Of a stretch of 37,259 bases of DNA, positions 30,970 through 37,259 are shown one piece after another. The notes below the pieces were generated by a model. It saw nothing but the letters and a program-made list of their open reading frames with translations. It searched no databases and had not been told where the DNA came from. Location: assembly GCA_903854475.1 (NCBI GenBank), contig CAINWP010000141.1, positions 1 to 37,259 of the forward strand, read 5' to 3'. The DNA is from an uncultured Verrucomicrobiota bacterium. Lineage in GTDB: Bacteria > Verrucomicrobiota > Verrucomicrobiia > Limisphaerales > UBA9464. Made by a program: the position numbers and the translations under genes. Each line of letters starts with the position of its first letter. Positions within the stretch are counted from its first letter, which is position 1.

Positions 30970-32958
30970 TCACTTGGTCACCGGCACGCCGCCCAAGACG
31001 GCCTGCATGACACTGAAAAACACATCGGTGTTGTCGATCGATCCCCGGAACAGGCTCGCGCCACGTCCTTCGGCATAGACCGGAATATCCGAGGCCGTGT
31101 GAACGGCCTGGCTGCCCGCCGCGGCGCTGGGAACCTGACCGGTGACGAGGAAGGTTCCGTTGGTGTCCCGATTCAACGGACCCGCCGGGTAAGTGCTCAA
31201 GGGGGCGACCTTGCCGAAGGGCTGCTGGCTGTCTTGCAGCGGCAGCGGATTGGTCAGCCAGTCTTCGTAGCGGTCGGCGTTGGCGGCGTAGCCGATGAGC
31301 ATCTTGTTGTCGGGATCGGTGGTGGTCGGATAGCCGTCATCCGCCATCGTGTAAACCGGGAAACCGGCGTTGTCGTAGGTACCCACCACCGACTCGCGGA
31401 TCGCGTTATTGGTGTTGCCAATGCCTTGGGACAGTTCGGTGAGCTTGGCGTTGGTGACGCGGGAGGCGCCGATGATGTTGACGCCCGCGCATTCATGGTC
31501 AGCGCAAACGACGATCAACGTGTCGGGGTCGGTGGCCAAAAATGCCCGGGCGGTCGCAACGGCACGGTCGAACTCCAAGGTGTCGAGGAGCCAGCGCTCG
31601 GTGTCCATGGCGTGGGCCTGCTTGTCGATTGAGGCGCCTTCCACCATCAGGGTGAATCCGTTTTTGTTCTTGGAGAGCACTTGCAAGGCCTTGGCGGTCA
31701 TCTCGTCAAGCATGGGCTGGTCGGGGAAACCGAAATCATCCACGACGGTCGAGGCGCCGCGGCGCTTGTCGATCTTGTCCTTGGCCACGTTCATGTTGGA
31801 GAACGAGAACAGTCCCAGCAGGCGGGTGGTGTTCGAGGGCAGGAGGTCGAGCGAGGTCTTGTCTGGCGCATAGCTAAAACCCGCCTTGATGAAGTCGCTT
31901 AGCAAATCGCGTGAGGGATCGGAGGCACCCGCAGGGACTCCCCAGCGGCTGGCGATATCCTGCGGCAGGACGTAGTCACTGGAGGTGGCGCGAGCCGACC
32001 CATTGGTGCCGGCGCCCAAAAACCATTTACGTCCGCCGCCCAAGAGCACGCGGAGGCCGCGGTTGGTCACGCCCTCGTCCAGGTATTGATCGCAGATGCC
32101 GGTGCCGGCGCCGCGGTTGGAGGTGTGGATGGCGAAGGCGGCCGGAGTCGCGTCGAACACATCGGCCGTCGTGACGATGCCCAAGGTCTTGCCGGAGGTT
32201 CGCAATAAATAGGATCCGAGGTATTCGATGCGGGGATTGTCAAACGCCGCCGCCGTGTCATCGGGGAAAACGCCCTCTTCGTTGTTGTTGGCCTTGTTGC
32301 CAGTGGAGTAGCAGTGGGCGCCCGGGGCGGAATCCGTGATGATCGAGTTCAACGAGTGAGTCTGGGCGATCGCTGTGTAAGGCATCGAATCGATGGCCAT
32401 CTTGGAGTTGGCTTTTCCGAGTTGCACCCCCTGGCCTATGATCCGCGCAGCCGTTCGGTGAGCGATCCCGAAGCCATCGCCGATCAGGTAAATAACATTC
32501 TTTGCGCGCCGACCCTGCGGAACGGCAGCAATGACCTCGAAATTACCAAAAGCTTGCACGGTCTTTCCATCCGACTGGGTCGCCGACACGCTGAAGGTGT
32601 GGATGCCCGGCTTGGTGTTGGAGTAGGCCCGGAAGGCGACCTGAACACTGTTGGTCACGGTGACCTTGTCTGCTTTTGTGAAGCTCAGCGACGCGTCGCT
32701 CACGGGAGCGCCGTCCACAGAAAATACAGAGCCGGTGATCGTGGTTCCGGCATCCGGCCGAACGGTTGCCGCCAAATCAAAACGTTGTCCGGCGAAGAAC
32801 CGGGCGATGATCGGGGGTGTGGTGTCGCCGAAGCTGAACAGGGCGCTTGGCGGAGTGAGTCGGGAGACCGTCGGATCAGCGGAGGCGGTTCCGAGGGTGC
32901 CCAGGGTTGCTGCGCAGAGGCCCAGCGAACCCACTAGTCGGGTCAGGGAGTGTTTCAT
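30970..32958 (-). CDS. Secreted alkaline phosphatase (PhoA superfamily) with an N-terminal beta domain
   Basis: The 662-residue product has a signal peptide (LVGSLGLCAATLGTLGTASA). Residues about 30-150 look like an Ig-like domain (FDLAATVRPDAGTTITGSVFS, GIHTFSVSATQSDGK). The alkaline-phosphatase fold follows: VIYLIGDGFGIAHRTAAR (first metal Asp), IITDSAPGAHCYSTGNK (catalytic Ser), VEGASIDKQAHAMD and VVCADHECAGVNI (metal His/Asp). The catalytic motif is DSAPGAH, where classical PhoA has DSAASAT, so substrate range may differ. It would release phosphate from esters outside the cytoplasm. Co-directional with a PEP-CTERM gene downstream and a secreted protein upstream. Confidence 0.9.
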   Translation of the reverse strand: MKHSLTRLVGSLGLCAATLGTLGTASADPTVSRLTPPSALFSFGDTTPPIIARFFAGQRFDLAATVRPDAGTTITGSVFSVDGAPVSDASLSFTKADKVTVTNSVQVAFRAYSNTKPGIHTFSVSATQSDGKTVQAFGNFEVIAAVPQGRRAKNVIYLIGDGFGIAHRTAARIIGQGVQLGKANSKMAIDSMPYTAIAQTHSLNSIITDSAPGAHCYSTGNKANNNEEGVFPDDTAAAFDNPRIEYLGSYLLRTSGKTLGIVTTADVFDATPAAFAIHTSNRGAGTGICDQYLDEGVTNRGLRVLLGGGRKWFLGAGTNGSARATSSDYVLPQDIASRWGVPAGASDPSRDLLSDFIKAGFSYAPDKTSLDLLPSNTTRLLGLFSFSNMNVAKDKIDKRRGASTVVDDFGFPDQPMLDEMTAKALQVLSKNKNGFTLMVEGASIDKQAHAMDTERWLLDTLEFDRAVATARAFLATDPDTLIVVCADHECAGVNIIGASRVTNAKLTELSQGIGNTNNAIRESVVGTYDNAGFPVYTMADDGYPTTTDPDNKMLIGYAANADRYEDWLTNPLPLQDSQQPFGKVAPLSTYPAGPLNRDTNGTFLVTGQVPSAAAGSQAVHTASDIPVYAEGRGASLFRGSIDNTDVFFSVMQAVLGGVPVTK

Positions 32959-33012
32959 GAGTTTGAGTTTGTACGGATGAGTGCACGGGTTCGCCCAGTG
33001 GCGGCCGTGGTT

Positions 33013-33696
33013 TCAGCGTCGGAGGCCCTCCGAAGCAGAAAGGGGGTTGGTCGGTGCGGCTTCGCCTTGAAGTCCGGGCGTTGAGGCCGTCGAGGTGGAG
33101 TTGTCGCGGTCCAGATGGAGGCGGACTAACGAGTGCCGTCCATCCGGTTCTTCGCGGCTGCCCACTTCCAACCGACCGGTTAACAGGAATAAACCGCTCG
33201 AATGCGGGGTCAGAGGCTGGTGACCGCGGGGCAGGAGCACTCGAACCACGGTGGGCGGCAGGTCTTCGGCCAAGCCAAACTCCACTTCGTTGCTGACCAG
33301 AGGCATCGGGGCCAGCATCAAGGTCCAAGGAGTAGGGCGGCTTTGTTTGACTTGGTATCCGAGGATCCGGACGCGTTGGCCGGAAAGTTCCAGCAGCCGC
33401 GGTGAGAACTCCAAGCCCTTGGGTCCGATCGGACTTTGGAAAAACTCGTCAAAACGTAGGTCCGAGACACCTGCTGGGGCGGTGGGAAGCTGATCTATCC
33501 ACGATTTCAGGGCTTCAGTGGGATGGCTTCGGGCAAGAACCTTGGCCGAAACCGGGCCGTTGGTGGCGGTGCCACTTCGCGGACGTCGGATGGGGGTAGA
33601 GGACTCCGCCACGACCCCTTCGCCGAAACCCATTACGAGGGCCAGAAGTGTGCAAACGGCTGCTTGCCGCCCAAAAAGCGACCGGGGGTAATCCAT
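33013..33696 (-). CDS. Small secreted protein, possibly DUF3299-like beta-barrel fold
   Basis: The 227-residue product has a signal peptide-like N-terminus (FGRQAAVCTLLALVMGFGEGVVA). A central segment reads FSPRLLELSGQRVRILGYQV followed by TPWTLMLAPMPLVSNEVEFGLAEDLPPTVVRVLLP, resembling OB-fold/DUF3299-type proteins (GQ-VR-x-GY, then a loop and a conserved V-V strand). The Cys usual in that family is absent. The stop is 54 bp before the alkaline phosphatase start, so it likely heads the phosphatase operon. Function unknown. Confidence 0.5.
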   Translation of the reverse strand: MDYPRSLFGRQAAVCTLLALVMGFGEGVVAESSTPIRRPRSGTATNGPVSAKVLARSHPTEALKSWIDQLPTAPAGVSDLRFDEFFQSPIGPKGLEFSPRLLELSGQRVRILGYQVKQSRPTPWTLMLAPMPLVSNEVEFGLAEDLPPTVVRVLLPRGHQPLTPHSSGLFLLTGRLEVGSREEPDGRHSLVRLHLDRDNSTSTASTPGLQGEAAPTNPLSASEGLRR

Positions 33697-33750
33697 CGAA
33701 ACACCGTGCCGAGGACCTGTTACCGAGAAGTGTCCGTTTGGACAACGGTG

Positions 33751-33768
33751 GGTGACCTTTCAGTGACC
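33751..33768 (-). promoter_or_regulatory. PhoB-box-like direct repeat upstream of the phosphatase operon
   Basis: On the minus strand the sequence is GGTCACT-GAAA-GGTCACC: two 7-bp direct repeats separated by 4 bp, the 11-bp periodicity of PhoB binding sites (consensus CTGTCAT-N4-CTGTCAT). It ends 54 bp before the start of the operon that includes the alkaline phosphatase, a plausible distance for an activator site. The bases match the consensus only partly, so another response regulator is possible. The same gap holds an inverted repeat TGTCC-GTTT-GGACA at 33731-33744. Confidence 0.45.
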
Positions 33769-33818
33769 GTCGGGTGGCGGTGTTTCTCGAATGCCATTTA
33801 AGAGGGTTTGCCCTGTGC

Positions 33819-34991
33819 TTACAGACCGCTTGCCTCGAGCCACGGCCGGGCCAGGCGATTCAAGAGCAGGCCAGCGATGCGGAAGGCCATGCGCCGCCGT
33901 TCGGGCAGATGGCGATCGAAAACCGCGTTGTATTCGACTGTGGGCAAGGCACCTCGGCGGCGTTTGAATTCGCCCGCCCCGGAGCTGTAGTTGAGCAGTT
34001 GCTTTCGATGAGTCACCTCGCGGTGGATCCCGAGAAAGAGCTGTCGATAGAGGCCCAATTCTGGTGGTAACGTGGTGTCGTAGCCGATGAAGGGAACCGT
34101 CGTGATAGTGGTGTCGATGGTGAAGTATCCCCAAATACCCACCAATCGACCCAAGCGATCGCGAAGGCCGTGAAACTCCAGCCAGCGACCGCGGATGGCC
34201 GCACGGACAAAGGCCTCGTCATAGTGCGGATTCAGCCAAGAATGCTTTTCCAGGTAGAGCATTCGGTAGAGCTCAGCAATACGGGCTGCATCGGAGTCTA
34301 AGATCTCCGAGGGATGGACCCATCGGTAGCGGGTGTCACCGGCGAACTCCTTGCCGTCCCGGCGCAGCGTTGATGTGTTCCTTAAGGGTCTTTGACGGGC
34401 GTCAAAACAATGGACGATCCGACTGGTTAGCAGGCGGTAACCCTGTTGGACGAGCTGATCGGCCAGTCCCGGGGCGCCGACCTCGTCGACATTCCTTAGA
34501 ACCACCGCATGCTCAGGGAACTCTTGCACCAATGAGCGGGTGATGGCCCCCACCGATCCCAAAAGCCCCTCAGGTACGGGGTTGGTTGAAAACATCCAAC
34601 TGTTCCATTGAACGGTACGATCGGCCATAGCACCGCGCAGGATCGCCTCAAAGGCCACCAGACCGAATCGTGCACCCAGTCGCAGGGGACCGCTGGAAAG
34701 GTGGTCTAATTCAGCCCGCGGATAGTCGAGATATTGGGTCATCATCGACACCGGATAGGAGTCGGTGCGTCGACGATCGTGCACTGTGATGGGACAGCCA
34801 AAGGTGCCATGGGTCACCCATCCCGCGCGACCATTCAGGTTCATTGCCGGGCGGAAATGATCACCCACGACTCGCCGCCAGTAGGCGGGTGCCCCGCAGT
34901 CACCGCCACCGATTGCTCGAACGGCGTCGGTAGACCAGAGAATTTGAGCCGAGGGCTCAGGCGGCGAGGTGTGCGATATGGAAGCTGCCAT
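33819..34991 (-). CDS. GNAT/FemAB-fold acyltransferase-like protein coupled to btaA
   Basis: The 390-residue product shows the C-terminal half of a GNAT/FemAB-like fold: LYRMLYLEKHSWLNPHYDEAFV, RDRLGRLVGIWGYFTID, PFIGYDTTLPPELGLYRQLF and LLNYSSGAGEFKRRRGALPTVEYNAVF, where the SGAGEFKRRRG segment is typical of acyl-CoA or aminoacyl-transferring members. The start (MAASISHTSPPEPSAQILW) overlaps the btaA 3' end by 35 bases, so the two are made together. The likely role is to modify the amino group of the BtaA product or another lipid; this is inference from context. Catalytic residues cannot be assigned by eye. Confidence 0.6.
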   Translation of the reverse strand: MAASISHTSPPEPSAQILWSTDAVRAIGGGDCGAPAYWRRVVGDHFRPAMNLNGRAGWVTHGTFGCPITVHDRRRTDSYPVSMMTQYLDYPRAELDHLSSGPLRLGARFGLVAFEAILRGAMADRTVQWNSWMFSTNPVPEGLLGSVGAITRSLVQEFPEHAVVLRNVDEVGAPGLADQLVQQGYRLLTSRIVHCFDARQRPLRNTSTLRRDGKEFAGDTRYRWVHPSEILDSDAARIAELYRMLYLEKHSWLNPHYDEAFVRAAIRGRWLEFHGLRDRLGRLVGIWGYFTIDTTITTVPFIGYDTTLPPELGLYRQLFLGIHREVTHRKQLLNYSSGAGEFKRRRGALPTVEYNAVFDRHLPERRRMAFRIAGLLLNRLARPWLEASGL

Positions 34992-36153
34992 AGGTGTGGA
35001 CGCGATCCCGACGGTGGCAATCGGTGGCCAGGGCTCGATCGTACCTGATCAATTCACCCACGCGTGTCTGGCTTCCTTGGTGGCGGACAGGCACCGGATC
35101 TACGAAGTCAGCGGAGACCCCCCCGGACCGCCACAAAATTCGTGCACCCGCACTGGCCCGATCCACAATGGCCTGCCATTCGTCGGCCAGTGCCTCGGGA
35201 TGCCGGTGGCTCAGCCAGTCCATGTGATCGAGGAGCACGAATCGAGACAGGGGACGGGTATGTTGGCGAAGAAAGCCGGTGAGGCTGTTGGTGTGGGTTT
35301 CGATCCGGTCGGCCAGGCCGGCTTTCAGTCGTTGAAAGTTCGGCTCGCGCAAGTATTCCGGGCAGCAGTCCTGGGTGTAGCGTCCAAAAAGATACAGGCG
35401 CCAGAAGTAGTTGTCGGTCACCGGTAGTCGTGTGCAGACCGTCTCCACACAGTCCTCCATGAAGGCCGCGATGTCTTGCCCGCAGGTCCGCTCCAAGTGA
35501 TCTCTCTGAGCAGCAGGAACCCCCAAGAGACTGAGCGCGAAATCCGAGCGAAGGGCGCGGCGTATGGACGGTCGCCAGAACTTCTCACGGACGCGCCCGA
35601 AGTAGATGGCGCGTTGTTCCTCCAGGGATCCGGCTGAAAATAAACTTCGTAGGTCATCCAAGACTCCTGCCAATCGGAAGTAGCGCATCATGGATTTAGC
35701 AAAAACTCCGGTGGTGCCCCTGTGATAGAATGAGTCTGCGGTTTTGCGTCGCGCGAAAAAGTGGGTTCGATCATCCCAGTACTGTTGGGCAAAAAACGGT
35801 AGGTCACGCCGTAATCGTTGTTGGTACCAAGCCCGAAACGCCGGAGTTCCGCCGTCACCGAAGATCGCAAAAAACTCGTCGTGTTCCAGGTTTCGTATGC
35901 CGGCCAGCTTGAGCTCCAGCAGGGCATTTTGGCGGAAGTTCATGTCTACGGCATGAATCCGTCGAGGTCCGTCGAGCGCGTAGTCCAGAGCATTGCAGCC
36001 CGCCGAAGTAATTAGGACCAATTCATCCTGCGCACCCAGACCAAGAACTTCCCGATCGAGCCGGGGATCCTCCCAGCAGGTGTTGTAGACCAGATAGTTC
36101 CCGTGGACATAGTTGAAGAGGGTTTCCGTTGTCCAATTGGCCAGGGTTCTCAT
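34957..36153 (-). CDS. btaA: BtaA-like (DUF3419) S-adenosylmethionine:diacylglycerol 3-amino-3-carboxypropyl transferase
   Basis: The 398-residue product shows the BtaA pattern: NYLVYNTCWEDPRLDREVLGL near the N-terminus, ITSAGCNALDYALDGPRRIHAVDMNFRQNALLELKLAGI (SAM-binding region), a helical middle and a C-terminal HRRDRVHTYGSFHIAHLAA. BtaA moves the 3-amino-3-carboxypropyl group of SAM to diacylglycerol to make diacylglyceryl-homoserine, the first step to betaine lipid DGTS, a phosphorus-free membrane lipid made under phosphate limitation. The usual BtaB N-methyltransferase is not adjacent; a GNAT-like gene follows and an unrelated-looking methyltransferase is divergent. It is a cytoplasmic or membrane-associated enzyme. 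Confidence 0.85.
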   Translation of the reverse strand: MRTLANWTTETLFNYVHGNYLVYNTCWEDPRLDREVLGLGAQDELVLITSAGCNALDYALDGPRRIHAVDMNFRQNALLELKLAGIRNLEHDEFFAIFGDGGTPAFRAWYQQRLRRDLPFFAQQYWDDRTHFFARRKTADSFYHRGTTGVFAKSMMRYFRLAGVLDDLRSLFSAGSLEEQRAIYFGRVREKFWRPSIRRALRSDFALSLLGVPAAQRDHLERTCGQDIAAFMEDCVETVCTRLPVTDNYFWRLYLFGRYTQDCCPEYLREPNFQRLKAGLADRIETHTNSLTGFLRQHTRPLSRFVLLDHMDWLSHRHPEALADEWQAIVDRASAGARILWRSGGVSADFVDPVPVRHQGSQTRVGELIRYDRALATDCHRRDRVHTYGSFHIAHLAA

Positions 36154-36206
36154 GCGATTGCTCAGCGAGTAATCTATCTGATCGGTGATTGGCCCGGCAA
36201 CGCCTC

Positions 36207-36221
36207 CGAGTCAATGACTCG
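36207..36221. promoter_or_regulatory. 15-bp palindrome CGAGTCAATGACTCG between btaA and the methyltransferase gene
   Basis: Seven-base arms CGAGTCA/TGACTCG around one central base. Its centre (36214) is about 61 bp from the btaA ATG and 63 bp from the methyltransferase ATG, a symmetric position suited to co-control of the divergent pair. The abiEi leader carries CGGGTCATTGACCCG, which fits the same pattern CGRGTCAWTGACYCG. Confidence 0.5.
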
Positions 36222-36276
36222 AAAATGTCACCCCAATGAAGCCTCTTGGACGCATGGGGAGAACAGGGTTGCACAT

Positions 36277-36987
36277 ATGGAGATTGCTTCCTCCAAAGTT
36301 TCTCCCTGGGTGATCAGAAAATACGCGTTGCTCGCCCTCGCTGCTCTGCGGCGAGAGGGCGTCTGCAATGGGGTGAGCCAATTAGTCGCCCAATGGTCTT
36401 TTGATCGTCGACACGGGCTGTCGGCATTCTTTCCACGGGAAGTTCGGCATGAAGCCAGCGAGCCCGAGTTTCGGATGTCCGATGCGATGCAGTATCAGGG
36501 AGTCGATCCGCGACTGGCGCTGGAGATCTTAAATCGGCTGCCGACGGAGTTGCGTTCGGAGGCGACGTTTGTGGACTACGGTTGTGGGAAAGGCCGGGGA
36601 CTGGCCGTGGGTATCCTCGCTGGATTTCGCCAACTCATCGGAGTCGAAGTGTCTCGCGATCTAGCGACTCTGGCCGAACGAAACCTTCAAACGCTTCGAT
36701 TGAGGCATCCGGAAGTTTGTATCGACATCCAGATTATGGATGCGGCCCGTTTTAAGCCCCCAGAAGGTCCGTTGGTGGTGTTTCTGTACAACCCGTTCGT
36801 CGGTTTGACCTTGGAGCGTGTGGTTCAACGTCTCGCACACCATGCGACCCGTAGCCCGGTCCATGTGGTCTACATTAATCCCCGGGGGCGCTCCGCGTTT
36901 CTGGATCATGGATTTCGGCAACGTGCCGCTTGGCCTGGCTCCCAAGGACTCGTACTCGAATCAGGGCTTGTGTCGGAGTTGTTGTAG
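36277..36987 (+). CDS. Class I SAM-dependent methyltransferase divergent from btaA
   Basis: The start is chosen at the ATG at 36277 (MEIASSKVSPWVIRKYALLALAALRR); the track's 36103 start lies inside btaA. The 236-residue product has motif I ATFVDYGCGKGRG (about residues 97-108), an acidic GVEVSRDLATLAERN, and GPLVVFLYNPF at motif IV, the core of a Rossmann-fold methyltransferase. It lacks the recognised BtaB sequence pattern. It may methylate the BtaA product or an unrelated substrate; the divergent shared control region is the only link. Confidence 0.75.
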   Translation: MEIASSKVSPWVIRKYALLALAALRREGVCNGVSQLVAQWSFDRRHGLSAFFPREVRHEASEPEFRMSDAMQYQGVDPRLALEILNRLPTELRSEATFVDYGCGKGRGLAVGILAGFRQLIGVEVSRDLATLAERNLQTLRLRHPEVCIDIQIMDAARFKPPEGPLVVFLYNPFVGLTLERVVQRLAHHATRSPVHVVYINPRGRSAFLDHGFRQRAAWPGSQGLVLESGLVSELL

Positions 36988-37071
36988 TTTCGCAGCGTGA
37001 GTCCTCGGATCGCGCCGCTTGGGTAGTGTCTCAATTCAGGTTTTATTAAAATCCAACGATCGTGTCCTCTT

Positions 37072-37188
37072 TTGACCAGGGCGCATCTGAAGATTCCAAT
37101 CGAGCTCTCCCCTGAGCGACGGTCAGAATTTCAGCGCCTGATCCAAGCGCCAAGAACGCCCAGTTTGCAGCAGGAATCCGCGATGTAG
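37072..37188 (+). pseudogene. N-terminal fragment of an IS630-family transposase
   Basis: From a TTG at 37072 the frame reads LTRAHLKIPIELSPERRSEF then QRLIQAPRTPSLQQESAM and a stop. The IPIELSPE-RSEFQRLI--PRTP stretch matches the start of the helix-turn-helix domain of IS630-type transposases (variant of LSDEERAELERL-RS-RTPQ). The rest of the transposase is absent up to the window edge, so it is a decayed copy. The AT-rich GTAGTGTCTCAATTCAGG at about 37023 may be the element end. The gap 36988-37071 shows nothing else. Confidence 0.5.
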
Positions 37189-37259
37189 CCCGAAGAGCCT
37201 CCGAGTCCGACCCTGCTCCTAGGTAGGGACCGATCTCCGAGCGGTCCGCGTGTGCCGAC

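Noticed and set aside
36277-36987. Assignment of the divergent methyltransferase as BtaB
   Set aside because: It has the general SAM motif but not the BtaB-like sequence pattern, and it is not in the btaA transcript.

Overview
The window looks like a chromosomal stretch of a GC-rich Verrucomicrobiota-type bacterium. This is inferred from several traits seen together: prepilin-type proteins with a [17 protein letters not shown] leader and a cargo typical of that phylum, a PEP-CTERM protein, many secreted enzymes encoded singly, few Shine-Dalgarno sequences, and best-recognised family matches. No rRNA or species marker is present. Two tRNA genes (Arg-CCG, Asp-GTC), two toxin-antitoxin modules and several mobile-element relics are interspersed.

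Region 1 (1-11.3 kb) is a fructan/fructose utilisation locus. After a relic of a serine hydrolase and a secreted sugar dehydrogenase on the minus strand, a plus-strand run encodes a mutarotase-like secreted protein, a sugar ABC transporter (lipoprotein binding protein, double ATPase, permease), a shikimate-dehydrogenase-like enzyme inside the transporter genes, a secreted GH32 fructan hydrolase and a PfkB fructokinase. Several genes overlap by 4-8 bases. The logic is: extracellular or periplasmic fructan cleavage, ABC import of the monosaccharide, and phosphorylation. The permease carries an unusual extra alpha/beta domain of about 115 residues after TM1.

Region 2 (11.3-24.4 kb) is a mixed accessory region: tRNA-Arg, a BNR/sialidase-like secreted protein, a secreted alpha/beta hydrolase, tRNA-Asp with a strong terminator, an AbiEi antitoxin whose AbiEii toxin gene is cut after about 34 codons, and a convergent hipBA module that appears to have landed in abiEii. 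Then come two pseudopilin-like proteins, a protein built of about 17 WP(F/L)-type aromatic repeats, a MITE-like element, a tandem pair of divergent thymidylate-kinase-like proteins, and a PHP/CehA-like secreted metallohydrolase.

Region 3 (24.4-37 kb) is almost entirely on the minus strand. It reads from a BtaA-type (DUF3419) lipid headgroup transferase, through a translationally overlapping GNAT-fold protein, a small secreted protein, an alkaline phosphatase and a PEP-CTERM protein, to an AraC regulator and a four-gene operon: BamE/SmpA-like lipoprotein, exbB, exbD, and a TonB-dependent receptor. That receptor is fused at its N-terminus to a TonB-like membrane anchor (with the SxxxH motif) and a proline-rich spacer. 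A divergent SAM methyltransferase faces btaA across a perfect 15-bp palindrome. A PhoB-box-like direct repeat precedes the phosphatase genes. I infer a phosphate-limitation island making a phosphorus-free lipid, releasing phosphate, and importing something through a self-anchored receptor.

The most noteworthy items are the TonB-receptor fusion with its own ExbBD, the btaA-GNAT-methyltransferase group without a recognisable BtaB, the abiEii gene split by hipBA, and the palindrome CGRGTCAWTGACYCG shared by the btaA and abiE control regions. Functional assignments come from reading motifs by eye; no database search was run.
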